A stretch of DNA of 64,000 nt from Annulohypoxylon bovei var. microspora (GCA_022836615.1 MU405242.1:1-64000), one strand, 5' to 3'. Shown: positions 12,801-25,476, counted from the first letter of the stretch. The notes: generated by a model not told the origin, from the sequence alone. Program-made: numbers and translations.

Positions 12801-15800
12801 GCGCGTTTTATTAATTAACGATTATATATGTTTATGTTTTAATATTTATTAATATTTATATCGTTATTATTATGTTTATATTTCGTAAGCGAATCGATAT
12901 ATTAATTATAAATTATAATTTTTTTATTATAAGGTTAAAAAAATTAAAATTAATAAAAATAAATGTTAATAAATAAATATATAAAAGAAAGCTTAAATTA
13001 AAAACTTTATTTAAACGTTATTTTCCTTTAACTTTAAATTAATATTATTTTTATCGTGTTCCGTTATTTTTTTTTTTAAAACGATAACCATTATTCCGGT
13101 TTTTACATTATACGTTAAATAATTATTAAAAAAGTGGTTTTTTTATTTATAAAAATAATAAATTAAATTAATGTTAAACGTTACGAAAATATTACGTTAA
13201 CGGGGAATTAAAAGAACTTAAGAAAGTTCTTTTATATATATTTAAATTATAATTTTTATTATTAAACGAAAAATATTAAAACCGGTGGGAATTATTTTCG
13301 TAACGTTAAAAGTAATTTTAATTTTAAATTAAAGTTAAGAAATTATAAGGTTAATTTTTTTTTAAATGGTTTTAACGCGTTATTAAATTAACGTTAAATA
13401 AAGATTTTTAAATTTAATAAACTTTATTTTTTTATTTAAATAATAATAAAGTGCTTGGGTGTAAAAATTAATAATTAATTAATAATTTAATTTTTTTTTT
13501 TATTTAAATATTAAAATTTCCTTTTTATTTATTAATAATATAAAAAGCGCGTAAAATTTAAAAAATTATTTATTTAATTATATATTAAACTTATAAAAGT
13601 TATTTTTAATTTAAACCTTAACGTTAAAGTTATTATATAATAACTTTAATAAGTTATATATTTATTTAATTTTAATATATTAATTAATGTTATTTTTAAT
13701 AAAGAAAAATTAAAGGATTAATTTAATTTTATTTTTAATAAATAAATAAAATTACGTAAATTAAATATGTTTTTTAAAAAATTTTTATTAATTAATTTAA
13801 AATTTATTTTTTATATTTATTTTTTATTTTTTAAACGTAAGATTTAATTTATTTAATAAAGGATGTGGATTTTTAATATAAATTTTTAATAAAAATAAAA
13901 ATAAAATTATTAATTATGTTTTAAAGGTACGTTAAAAGTTATCCGGTTTTTTAAGCTCGTTATTTTATTCCATTAAAAAGACGATTAAGTTTTAAAGCGT
14001 ACGAATTAAAGTGAAAAAGTAAAAGGCGTTAAAGGGAAAAAAAGGAATAAAAGAAATAAAAGGAAAAAAAATAATTTGCGATTAATTTTTTAACGTTATT
14101 AATTTATTTAAAATAATGGATAATATGGTTTAAAGTAAATTTACCTTTATTATGTTAAACTTTAAAAGCGAGGTGATGAAACTTTATTATAAGTTTAATT
14201 AAAAGGTATATTTACTTTAATTAAAAGATTTATTAATGAGCGGAGCTTTTTTTTTTTTTTTTTTTTTTTAAAGGGAGGAATAAATTTTTAATTTTATTAT
14301 TAAATAATTAATTAAGTGGTTTTTTAAGTTATTAAAGATTTTAACGTTTTTTTTAAAATTAAAAACTTTTTTTTAATTATAAATAAAAATTTATTAATTT
14401 AAAGTTATGTAATTAAAGGAATGGGGGTAAGTTTTAATTAATTAATTTAATTAATAAATAACTTAATGTTTTTATTAAAGCTTTTATTTAATGGTTTAAA
14501 TATTATTATTAATTAATAATAAAATAAATGATATTAAAAGGTATTTTATTACGGGTAAAAGTAAAACCTTGTAACCATTAATATAAGGAATTTTATTTAA
14601 AAAAATAAAAGCTTTTAAAAATTAAATATAAATTAAAAATAAAGTTTTAAACGTATTATAATTTAAAAGGAATTAAATTAATGCGTGAACGTTTATATAT
14701 TTAAGAAAAAAAGGAATTTTAAAAGTAAACCTTTAAATTAAAAAAATGAAATAAATGAGTAATTTTAAATATTATGTTACGGCGAATAAGTTTTTAATCG
14801 GGATAAAGCTTATGTAATAATAAGACCACATACTTTATTAATAAAAATATTTAAAATAAAAAATTAAAAAAAAAAAAATTACAAAGTAATTTCCTTTAAA
14901 AGATCTTTATATATTAACTTTATAATTAAAATATTAATTAATTATTCCGTTAATATACTTTAAAAATAACGGTAATTAAACGTTATTATAAATATTAAAA
15001 TCGGTGGTATTTTATTTAATAATTAAGTTTTAAAATGCCGCATTACTTTTAAATTTATAATTTTTTTTTAAAATTATTTAAAAATCTTTAACGGTTTAAT
15101 AATTTATTATTAATTTTTTTAAATTAAAATTTAATTTAAAACGTATAAATTTAAAACATTTATTAATATTATTATTTTAAACCTTTTATTTTTTTTAAAA
15201 TTTAATTATTATTAAACTTTAATATTTTAAATCATTTATTATAAGTTTTATTATTTATTTTCCATTAAGTAATAATTTATTATATTTGAAAATTTTTAAA
15301 TAATCCGGAACCTTTTAATTAAATTATATTTATTTATTCGATAATTATAAAGTTATAATTTTATTTAATATATTTTAATTATTTTTAATTTTATTAAATA
15401 TTATAAGTTATATTAACGTTTTTACGTTTTTAATTTCGTTAATATTATTTTAATAATTTTATTATTAATCATAAGTTTAAATTAATTCCGGTTAAAAGTT
15501 TAATTATAATAAATATTAACGGTTATATAATAATATTTAAAACGTCGTTTTTATTTAATTTAAAGGTATTTTTTTTAAATATCGAATTTTTAATAAATAT
15601 TAAAAAATTATAAAAAGTAATAATTTCGAAGTTAAATAAATTAATTTTAAAGTTATTAAAAAATAAATGAAATGAAATATTAATCATTATTAATAATAAA
15701 AATTTAAAAAATAATAATAAAAATAAATAATTAAAATTAAATAAATAATTTTAAATAAAAATGTTAAAGTATTTTAATTTTAATTTTTTAATTTATTATA

Positions 15801-16600
15801 TAAAATAAAAGAAATTACATTTATTAAAAAATTTAATAAAATTAAGTTTTTAAATTAATTTTTTTCGAAAATTATATTTTAATTTTTTATTATTTTTTAA
15901 CGTTAATATTATTATTATTATATTTTTTTTTATTATTTAAAAAATAAAAGTAAAGCGTTTATAATTTCGTTAAAATTATATCGTAAAACTTATTAACGTT
16001 TTTTAATAATGCCGTAATGAATATAATTTTTAATTATAAATAAATTATTTAAACGTTATTATTATTTTATTAAACGTTTAATTACGTTTATAATTTTTAT
16101 ATTAATGGTTTTTATGGTTTAATTAAAATTTAATTTAACGGATTAATAATATTTTATTATTAAGTTTTTTCGGTTATTTCGGTATTATTTTATTTAAAAC
16201 GATCGTATCGTAAAATTTTTAATATTATATTTATATTAAAATAAACGGGTAAATATTAATAATTATTTATATTTCTTCGAATTTAATATAATAAAAATTA
16301 CATTAATTGTTTTTTTAATTTATTACATTTTTATATAAATTATCGATTTAAAGATTTTATAAGTAAAATAAAATAATGGTAATTATAAGCTTTTAAATTT
16401 ATAATTTATTAAAATAAACATAAATTATAAATATTATTATTATTTATTAAAAAGTTAAATTATTATAAATATATAATAAAAGGTAAATAATACATATAAA
16501 TGTTATAAATATAAAGCGTATTTATTTATTAATGTTTTTAACCATTTAATATTTTAACATTAAATAAATATTAATGTTTTATGATGTACCTTATAAGTAA
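12800..16600. other. AT-rich degenerate repeat tail of the block
   Basis: RIP-like sequence without genes. It includes a 23-base T run at 14,247-14,269 and the R3 fragment at about 14,775-14,985. Otherwise nothing is recognisable. The last 100-200 bases grade into normal composition. Confidence 0.5.
14775..14985. repeat. Repeat unit R, terminal fragment (R3)
   Basis: About 210 bases match 7565-7780 in the same orientation, including the run of motifs GGCGA, AAGCTTAT, AATAATA, ACCACRTA and ATTACRAAGTAATTTC. Similarity stops abruptly on both sides, so this is a truncated third copy of one end of R. The left boundary coincides with the left boundary of R2, which supports that point (TATTAT next to ACGGCGA) as a true end of the repeat unit. 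Confidence 0.6.
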
Positions 16601-17357
16601 AAAGGAAATATAACATTCATACATTCATTAACATGCCTCATATGTGTGTACAAGTTAAATAAATGCTTCGAAGGAAATCGCTATATCAAAGTTACATGTG
16701 TTTACCAAAGGCCATAAATATTCAATGGTACCCAAACGTATGTACTTAGATATTTTACTCGCCTTACCTATTCGAGAATCTAGTACGATATGATTATTAG
16801 ACGATAAATCACTACTAGGTACGGTACGTAAATGCGTAGATATGTACATAGGAATTGTATACGAGTACATGTAGTCACCTACTGTGTAAACACGTCCACG
16901 GTGTACCAGTGCGAATAGCTAGGTCCTAGGAGCTTTGATCTTGCTTGGCCAATCAAAAAAATCGAATCAGTAGAATTTTACCTATTAGGTATAGTGCCTA
17001 GGTTAGGTAGGTAACGACAGTGTCGATTTAAAGTGCGGCTCTTTGCTGGGCAACCGATGGGGGGATTTTTTTCATTAGTCAGATCCGAACTGCTGGCAGA
17101 TTCTCTCACCACCTGTTACTGATTGTGTGCTCGAACTTTTACTATATAATAAAACTGTTCTACCTGCCAATTCTTTCCTTCCTTCCATCTTTTACATCCA
17201 ACCAACAGACCACAAATCTACTCCTCCTCCTACTACTACTACCAATCCTACCTATCATACCAACCCTACTTCTCATACCAACTCTACTTCACATTAGATA
17301 CCAACTCAACCTACTTCACATACCAATACCTCTCATCATCCATCAAGGTAACATACA
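16601..17357. other. Transition and leader region, no gene seen
   Basis: Composition is normal from here on. A 71-codon minus-strand frame at 16,655-16,870 shows nothing recognisable. The region 17,160-17,350 is a pyrimidine-rich stretch of imperfect repeats around CTACTTCWCATACCAAYTC and CTCCTACTAC, just ahead of the candidate ATG at 17,358, consistent with a fungal 5' leader. Confidence 0.4.
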
Positions 17358-17716
17358 ATGGATCTAATCAGAGTTTGCATCTCCTTCTTCATCACACTCA
17401 AAGACCGTTTACCACCTTCACTACTATTACTACTACCTATGATCGCCCAATTCATCGCCTTGTTTGTTATTACCTACTACAACCGTCGGTCACGAGCTAC
17501 TATCTCTAACCGTAAGGTATGATGTGACGCTCTTAAGAAAAGTCCACCAAAGGTATCTGAAGCATCAACAGGTAAGGCATTTTACATTTATCATAAGCGG
17601 ACCATACCAAGTCCCTGATCTTTACCCACTAACACCCCTCCCTTCCTCAGAACATCACGGTGCCATACATACCTAGTAGTACACGACCTACCCAGCAAGT
17701 CGGCTACCATGGATAG
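17358..17716 (+). CDS. Candidate small spliced membrane protein (hypothetical)
   Basis: I do not recognise this gene. An ATG at 17,358 opens 53 codons to 17,516, where AAG/GTATGA gives a donor. A branch-like CCCACTAAC and the acceptor CTCCCTTCCTCAG end the intron at 17,650, and the second exon (17,651-17,716) stays in frame for 21 codons before TAG. The 74-residue product would have one hydrophobic helix (about residues 21-41, with LLLLLPMIAQFIALFVI) followed by a basic segment with NRRSR, a single-pass membrane topology. A CT-rich leader precedes the ATG. Unexplained splice-like signals continue downstream, so the real transcript may be longer and the coding frame different. It lies 1.9 kb before the UstYa-like gene. 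It shows no repeated cores and no Kex2 series, so it does not look like a ribosomal-peptide precursor. Confidence 0.3.
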
Positions 17717-19643
17717 CAGCTGAAAATATTCGTCACCTACCCTCGAAATTATTTTTGCTTCCGAGCAACACAAGGTAAACATTTTTCTTTCCCAAGTACT
17801 TAAACTCCTCTTAGCAACAACATTTTAATTGTCCATCCTTAGGAAATACATACGCACAACAACAACCACAAAAGATAAACAAGGGCTCATTGCCTCCTCA
17901 AAGAAACAAGAACAACAACAGCAGACTCGGTCTAGACTGGTGAGATTTATCTTACACACAATACTAATTATTTTTCCTCGTCATCTAACATTCCCTTCTT
18001 CCCTTAGCCACCATCCCACCCACTCCAGATTCACTTGTCATTGCGACAGCACTCCCACTCCTCCACTTCACAACATCATTCCTTGATCTCACATGTCTCA
18101 TCACGGCGAAATCATCCTGGGTTGGGCAATTCTACAAGTATGCAATTGGTCCTTAACTGTACAGAACACCAGCCGTCCTTGCGACAATGGCTCTTCTTCT
18201 GCTGCTGCGACTTCGCCTCTTGCTCGTAAATCAAGCGTGTCTGCGACACTGCATATTACTGAGCAAAGCGATTTAATGTACAATCGAAGACCCAGGATGG
18301 TTGAGTCAGTGAGAGGCAAAAGATGAGATCAAGTTTGGTTGTTTGTTTAGTGAGGCAGTGGTGTCTGCTTGTCAATATGGCCTGCTGAACGCGGAGCGTG
18401 GCTGGTCGCCAGTCGAATATCGAGTCGGCTACGATAATCCTACGACGCTCATCGCACCTACAAGGTATTGATTCGCAGCAACCTTGTAGTTTGCTACTGA
18501 TCATCCAAGCCCTACCTGCCATCGCCGCGGCCATCGTAACAGTATTTCATCAATCACTCCTACAAGCAAAGAAGCAGGAGTAGAAGCCCAAAGATCCTCA
18601 TACCAAGTAAGTCACTACTTCCCGAACCATAGATAGACCTCCGACTAACAAGCCCTTGCAGAATCAGCAATATCGACAGTGATATTAAACAACACCTTCA
18701 ACATTCCGAGGTTCAAACATTCTAGAGTTACTATACTCGAAGGATTCAAGATAAATAAACCAAAAAAATCACCAAACAACACGGGGATCTTCACGAGATG
18801 CACAAATAACATACTGACGCTAAGGAATAACACGAGGCTGCTACGATGGTACTGCACGGCAAAGACACAAGGGCTTTGGGTGGGGGACGAGCGGAGGATA
18901 AGGGGACTGGACAGACTGGAACGAGCCTCGGGCTCCTTGGGGGAGGAAAGGGATACCAATGACATAAAATGTCTACACTTGAGTACATCACCCTAGATCA
19001 CAAGCTCCAAGGAGCATCGCAGCAACAGACTGCATCAATTGGCAGAGAACATCAACTCTTGCCTATCAAATGCATCACATCAAACCCCCCATTTCTACAA
19101 GTAACTGCTCACCCTGTGATAATGTGTGGACTAGTACTTAGTTCATCGTTCGTAACTTGCCATCCATACGATTACCTAATCTTTACATTGCTCATATGCA
19201 TTATGCATTATGCTACACCTACTGTGTAAATCCCCTAAACCTGAAGGTCTGGAAACCTGGAAACAGCCTCGCTAGATAGGTCAATTATGGCGTAGATAAG
19301 GTTACTCGCATACCGAGCATTCATCGCCAGTTATCACACGAGAAAAAATAATTGCAACCACAGCCAATTCCGAATAACTAATAGCACGGTGATGCCCCCC
19401 CATCGCCGCATAATTCCATGACATCGCCACTTTACCCCAATCCGGAGCGGAGCCCCGGGACGCTTCCCTTTCGAGCACGATGGCACACTGCCTAATATGA
19501 TCTTGGCGGCACGCCAACCTGTACATTTCTATTCCTATTCTTATTCCGACTCCTAAACACCACCACCTCCCGCGCTTTTCTCCCACGATCCTACCAATAC
19601 CATGTAGACCGAACCCCGATCGAACCGCTCGCCCCATCCCACC
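17717..19643 (+). other. Region with several intron-like signals, coding status unclear
   Basis: Well-formed introns can be read on the plus strand: about 17,774-17,841 (GTAAAC to CCTTAG), about 17,941-18,007 (GTGAGA to CCCTTAG) and about 18,607-18,661 (GTAAGT, GACTAAC, CTTGCAG). Joining the first two gives an open frame rich in Thr, Gln and Ser that ends at 18,229, but no start codon was found for it. A frame at about 18,664-18,996 follows the third intron. This could be the spliced 3' part of the 17,358 transcript, a non-coding RNA, or a decayed gene. The last 400 bases before the UstYa-like gene probably hold its promoter. Confidence 0.3.
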
Positions 19644-20446
19644 ATGAGCCCCAGCAAGCCCGAACACAACACTCAAGAGGAGGAGGAACAAGCATTCCTC
19701 GAGCAAATCCCACTCGACGACGCCGGCGAGTGGCCGCGCGAGCGACGCCCCTGGAAGGCATCTCAGTACTTCCGGCTAGCCCTCGAGCTCGCGATGGCCG
19801 TCGCGATAGCCGTCCTGCTAGCCAACCTCATCCACAAACGGGTCGAAGACCGACGAACCCCCGTGCCAAAGTGTATGCATGTTTCCTCCCCGTAGCTCCC
19901 TCCCTACCAACCTAACCACGCGCGCCCACAGTCCCGCGAAAAACATACACCTTCCTGCCCGACCCCCAATACGTGCCCCCAGACATGCTCCTCTCCACGC
20001 CCACAACGCTACACGCGCTGCACGCCTGGATCCCGCTGAGCGCCGACGCGCGGGGCTACATCCACGTGCCGACATACGCGCACTACCCAACCCTGCCGGC
20101 GCCCTTCACCGTGGCCGTGAACCGGACGGCGGACGGGCCGGCGTACATGATGTCGGTGTTCCACCAGCTGCACTGCCTGTCGTACGTGATCGCGCACTTC
20201 CAGGCGGGGTACGGCGGGGCCGCGCTCGAGGACGACGTCGCGCGCCACTCGGCGCACTGCTTCGACTACCTGCGGCAGTCCGTCATGTGCGCGGCCGACG
20301 TGAATCTGGAGGGGGAGACCGAGGCGGGGCCCGGGTGGGGCTCGCCGCACGAGTGCGTGGATTACGATGCCGTTCTGGCCTGGGCAAATGCGAACTCGGC
20401 TGAGAAGTGGAGGAATGGCCTTTTGCCGGGGGAGGCGATATTGTGA
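19644..20446 (+). CDS. UstYa-like (DUF3328) oxidase
   Basis: Exons 19,644-19,872 and 19,932-20,446, with a 59-bp intron (GTATGC, CCTAAC, CCCACAG), give 247 residues, the usual size of the family. An acidic N-terminus is followed by one membrane helix (about residues 43-62, LALELAMAVAIAVLLANLI), then a lumenal domain. It carries the family motifs HQLHC (H154, H157, C158) and HCFDYLRQ (H185, C186) about 30 residues apart, followed by CAAD. UstYa and UstYb act with others in oxidative cyclisation of ustiloxin-type peptides; relatives act in other fungal clusters, so the substrate here is unknown. It converges on a Zn2Cys6 regulator and lies 5 kb from an MFS exporter, which suits specialised metabolism. 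The second exon is distinctly GC-rich. Confidence 0.85.
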
Positions 20447-20934
20447 TGGCCTCGGGATGCTGTACGCGGCGGCAAACCTGATGTGCTACTTTCGGATATC
20501 GGACAACCCACGATTAGTAGGCATCGTGTTTTGGTGATGCTTCGAAAGGGGCACACATATTTCCATACGAACATTATTCGCGCTAAGCTGGCGGGCAAAC
20601 CACAACCAAGTTCCCTTACCTACCTACGTATATCGTTCAACCCATCACCGGAATACTATATCGTTCAACTAAGGCCTGACCCTAGGTCTAAGAAACAAAT
20701 ACCTCCTTATATTTAGCTATATAGGTCTGTTCCCACCTAACGCTATAGCGGATATGATATGTAAATATCTTGATAGATAGCCCCTGAATATTTGAATATT
20801 TCCTATATATACACGTTTAGAGTGTTGGGTATGTGCTTTAGATCGTCCAGAACCGAACCTATAATCGCCGTCCACATATCCTCATTCATATATACCTTAT
20901 GTAAAATTCCCTATACCCCCAAAATATCATACAG
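20447..20934. other. Convergent intergenic gap
   Basis: This 0.5 kb lies between the stop codons of the UstYa-like gene and the minus-strand regulator. It is AT-rich with tracts of TATA-like sequence (20,700-20,830), consistent with shared 3' untranslated and polyadenylation signals. No gene is seen. Confidence 0.5.
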
Positions 20935-23448
20935 TTACTGCCAAACGGCAGCTTGGGAGGGATCTTGTAGTGGCGTTTGATTTGCGTAAGCGCTCATTTG
21001 CGGCGTCTGGGCGATCCCCATGAACCCGCCGTATTCTTGCATTAGGTAATTCCAGTCCATCTCGCCGCCGAAGGGCACATCCGGGAACGCGGTGGCGAAC
21101 TGTCTGTTCATGTCTATTTGCGGCATGCCGGCGCCAAACATATCACTGTCTGGATACAAGGGTACGGTCGACGGGACGGCTTGCTGCTGCTCTGGTGGCG
21201 CCTGGGACGCTGCAACATAAGCACCGCTTACGACAGGAATTTTTGGTGAAGGCGTCGGTACTGGTGTCCTTTTCTTAGTAGTCTTAGGTAATCGAGATGC
21301 AACTTGTCTCATGTGAGTGATGAGACGGGGTGGTGCCAGGGTACGCCCGAGTGCCGCTTCGGCAGCTTCACGTGCGTCCCACGCTTTTACAAAAAGTGGG
21401 CTGAAGGATAGATGCATCGGGCTACGCATGTGCATGGTCATCTTCCTCCGGTCAGCATGCTCGCAGATAGTTTCCCATGCGCGTTCACACATATCTCCAG
21501 TCGTGCGGTGGCGTAGGTCGGTGAGCAGGCAAATATAAGCCGGGAACGGGAAATGCATATGCGTATACCAGAGGAAACCTTTCAGGTTTTCCCTTGCCTG
21601 CATCATGCTATCGTATTCGATCATCTTGATCGCTTCGATAAAGAGTTCTTCTCTCTCGACCAATGGCAAGGGAGCAGGCGCAGTGAGTGCAACGCGAAAG
21701 AAGCCCGACACTATCTTTTGTTTGCAAATATTTGCCCGGGTCATAAGAAGGGTCATATAGTGTAGTGGAACTTTCGGGTCGCAAAATTTGAGATAAGTGT
21801 CTTCCATGTAAGTAGAGAAACGTTCAAGGTAGCTCGACAACCGATGGTCAGCGACGCTCGTTATAGCTTGTGGATTTGATTCTGACGCCTGGCTTCTCAT
21901 CTTGTCGTTTCCAGGTGCTTTGGCAAATTCGAGGCGCGTGAGAGAAAATATCATCTCAGTCGCGCCCGTATGGGGAGGAGGCGGATCCTTGGCGTGTAGG
22001 TGTAAATCGGCGTCGTTAATATTGAGTGGCAGCTTGCAGTTACCTCCGTTGGATATAGCTGTGATGATAGAACCGCAGAGCTCTCCGATTCGCCTGTCGA
22101 AGCCAGCAAGGGTCCACCACAACCGTCTCCTCTCTTCTACTTCGAATGGGGAGAGATTAAATTGGGCACCATCGCGATGTAACCCAATGCGCTGGGCGAG
22201 ACGTACGCCTATACCTGTCAAGCAGAATAGCGACCGAGGATCGGAGTATTGTCGGATACCAACCTAATATATGTTAGAATGCCCCAGAGCGTAGGACCTA
22301 GATTTATCTTACAAGGTATAATAAATACGCCTGAAGCAAGGTCAGGTCCGGATTACGCATGAACCCAGCGTTAAGAAGGGCTTGCTGAGTCGCATAATAG
22401 TACTTGGCTAGCAATGTGGTCCTTGACTCGTTGAAGGTGGCCTGGCATTCTTCCTCGTCTACGCTTGTGATGGCCATCAAGTAAATTGAGAACATCAGGG
22501 CCTCAAGAGGCCGTGACACCTTACCGAGGTTCGCGCCGGCCTCGATAATCCGCACTTGGAGCGTTGGGGTATGTGTTAGTTTAAGGAGAGGATTGACATT
22601 GTTTAGGTAGATCTGCCATAACTGGAATATTTGGATGGCAGACGGGTGCTGATCAGTGACGGGCTCGAACTGTCCGCCAATTACAAAAGGAAAGCCGTCC
22701 GCTGTCTCAAACATCCTGTCATATGCTTGATTAATCGACGATCCAACGTCCTCCTCGTCGGACGAATCTCTGGTAGGTTCACCTGCTGCTCGAAACTACG
22801 CGGATATTAGTACTTGCAGATACAGACGGGAATAAGCAGCTACTAGCCTCCTTCTGGAAGGGAAACCATTTGAAAGTCCTACGAGGTACGGTGTCAGTTT
22901 CGGCATTGGTTCTCGGTAATGGATGGATAGGAGGTTCCCCTCCGGACTTAGGACATGGCTTACCTAGGAACGTGGGCAGTCTCTCCGGGGGACGAGATCA
23001 AATCGAGGTCCACACCGGCTGGAGACTCCTTGCTTCGCTGTCTTATAAACTCCGGTTCTAGCTCGTCACCGTCTTCAACGGAGCCGGGATCCACAATCTT
23101 GACGTCCGGACCAAGCGAATCAAATTCGATGCCATTCTGGGATAATAGGGCTTCATACTTTCGTAGGCGCTCGACTAGATCTCGTTCGGGGATGCGCTTC
23201 TTGCGCCGCCGAGGAGGTTGAGGTGGTACGATGCGGCACTCGACGCCGGCCTTTACGCAATTAGAGCAAGGTTTACTCTTATCGCAACGGACTTTGCGCT
23301 GTTGGCACAAGACGCAGCTATGGCCTCTTGTAACCTTGACCATAGAAGAGTCTGGATTGGAGGGCGTATGGCTAAGCGAGCCGGCGGGCGGCGTGGTGTC
23401 ATTGTTTGCCGAGCCATCACCAAGTTGGGAGTCTGGGGTCGCGGGCAT
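20935..23448 (-). CDS. Zn(II)2Cys6 transcription factor
   Basis: Read on the minus strand, exons are 23,448-22,964, 22,878-22,848, 22,795-22,313 and 22,263-20,935, giving about 775 residues. The DNA-binding domain is at residues 45-71 (C45, C48, C55, C61, C64, C71; SCVLCQQRKVRCDKSKPC), followed by a basic linker with RRRKKR and a heptad-like region (LVERLRKYEALL) typical of the dimerisation helix. The middle exons carry the fungal-specific regulatory domain (IGLHRDG, EERRRLWWTLAGFDRR). The C-terminus is Gln- and Pro-rich, like an activation region. The end of the short second exon is uncertain: AG/GCTAGT would be a GC-AG intron, or GTAGCT could be used with a slightly later acceptor; both keep frame. 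Its position between the UstYa-like gene and the exporter makes it a candidate local regulator. Confidence 0.88.
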
Positions 23449-25476
23449 GATGATGGTGTTCAGTCGGTCCCGAAGCCTGAGCGGGTTCTTACACCGCTAG
23501 CGGTTGGCGTGCAGACGATTGCCGACGTGCTAGCGATCGATCAAGCTCAACTAGGCAACGGAGGCGACACTGTTCTACATGAGACGAGAAGCTTTGATAC
23601 CGGGTGCGGCGTTGATTGGCAAGCTGGAGCGAAGACAATGGTGTTTGATGCGGGAATTCGGGACCGAGTGGGACTCGGCGACAGAAAAATTATGGGCAAT
23701 TTGGGACAATTTGAGTCTCGTGAGCGGGCTCGTGCAGGACTTTTGGCTGCTGTGTCGCTTTGGAAAAATTGACAGATGGATGGGGGTAGGGGGGGAGATA
23801 GGTAGGGCCGGATCAGACCGTCCCATCAAGCCATCCGGACTTTGATTCGAGAGGGGAAAGAATATGCAGGTCAAATCAAAAGGGAAAGATAGGTGCAGTA
23901 TGTTGCGTATTCTGTTACAGCCGGACTCACGACTCAATGATCTAAAGGATTATAAGGAGGCGAGTAAGTCCAAGGAGTGCCCAGGTATGTGTATTTTGAT
24001 ATTGTATTGATTGATATTGGTGGATATTGAATAACGAATAATGAATAACGAATTGGTTAGGTTTCAAACTGGAGGTAGGGTTCGCTTGAACTTGGAAAAG
24101 GAGTAGAATTCATCACTCTCCATCCATTGCCTTTTCGTTCCTCTTTTTCAGCGACTCAAGAGAGCGAATACCGCCAAGATGTAGCTATTGTTACACATAC
24201 ATCGACTCCAGGAACTCTAAAAATTGTATAGGTACATAGGTAGGTAAATGGATAAAGATAGAGTAACAGGATTGTAGCTAGGATAATCTGGGATAGTCTG
24301 GGATGAGGAGTGTTTGCGTATAATGTGCAATGTAGGGGCGCTGTAGGGGTAACCTATGTAAGTGTAGTAAGACAACTCCCTTTGATAGGTAGAGTGGCGA
24401 CGAGGGGAATAAAAATTGATAAAAAGTCGGCATCCTTCTCAGATCATTCAATGCAAAGCATGCATCATCACATCAACTTCGAGAATGGTCCAAAGTCCAA
24501 AGTCGGCATCAGGAAATGATCAATCGCCGACAGGGTTCCTAGCCTAGCTTCTTCTTTCGAATCGATCGAATCATCGACAGTTGAGTCAGGAAATCCAATT
24601 CGAATACGCGGCTTCGTAGGTTTCCTAGATTCCGAGCACCGACAAGGCTGGACGAATCTGTAATCTATCCTATCAAAAGTCTCGACGGAATAAAGAAAGC
24701 TGTTGGTTTGTTGCTGTCGGCTGCGGTCGGTAGCGGATTGGATTTCTCAATTGTCGTCTTTGTTATTTTCGGCGACGAAAGAGAGAGGTTCGGGACCGAA
24801 TGACCCTTGCGCCCCTTGTCTTAAAAACAAAGTGGATTACTTCGGGTACTTAGCTACATGTATCTTGCTTGTAAAACAAATCAAATGTCCGGCGCAAAAC
24901 GACTCACAAAGCCCGCTAACCCTATTTAATATAAGCGTGCCCAAGCGTAGAGTATCACGTGATACATAATCGTCTTGCTCATGGTCGGAATTTAAAAGCG
25001 TCGGCCATCTCAGCTTCGTGTCGCGTCCGAATTTATACCCGTTTCTATGGTGTCGGGGCTCCCCAATTTCTCTACCGACTCATATTGCCAATAGCAAAAC
25101 TTTTAGTACACACGAGTTTTGCATTAACCTGTGGCACGGTTTTATTGTATCCATAGATGACTCAACGTCCCCTATCTAGCTGTCTAGCTGTAGGACATGG
25201 AAGAAAATTACCTAGGTGAGAATTTCATATATATCTATCGTAAGTATGTATACTAGAGTACGTGTCTGTGTGATAGTTTGTAACTCTAGCAACGCCTTAA
25301 AGTCAATACATACTCCTCATCCCTAGAAACAAACTTTACAAACCTCTATGACCGCGTGAAAGAAAGGGATAACTCAGTCTTGGCCTTGACTTTTCCCGAT
25401 TGGTTTCGTCTTTTCTCATATTTCCAATTCGTCTTTATATTACCAAACTCGTCCCGTACTTCCCTCCGCCAACCCA
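23449..25476. other. Divergent intergenic region between regulator and exporter
   Basis: This 2 kb separates the divergent starts of the Zn2Cys6 regulator and the MFS transporter, so it should contain both promoters. Open frames here are short or are shadows. An inverted CGG element such as CGGN(n)CCG that would mark regulator binding could not be singled out by eye. No RNA gene is seen. Confidence 0.5.

Larger units (their letters stand above)
1..16600. repeat. RIP-mutated AT-rich repeat block
   Basis: The block is almost entirely A and T, with no open reading frame of note outside one island at about 3890-5135. CA and TG dinucleotides are rare, TA is abundant, and most remaining C and G sit in CG pairs such as AACGTT. 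That is the expected product of repeat-induced point mutation, a fungal process that turns CpA into TpA in duplicated DNA. Related copies inside the block differ mainly by C/T and G/A transitions, which supports the reading. Composition returns to normal over about 16,560-16,650. Such blocks are usually heterochromatic; whether this one is pericentromeric, subtelomeric or interstitial cannot be told from the window. Confidence 0.9.

Noticed and set aside
17358..17716. The small protein as a UstY-type ribosomal-peptide precursor
   Set aside because: It has no repeated core peptides and no series of dibasic processing sites.
19879..20403. A 174-codon frame overlapping the UstYa-like gene
   Set aside because: Arg-rich frameshifted reading of the GC-rich second exon. 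The other frame has the HQLHC and HCFDYLRQ motifs.
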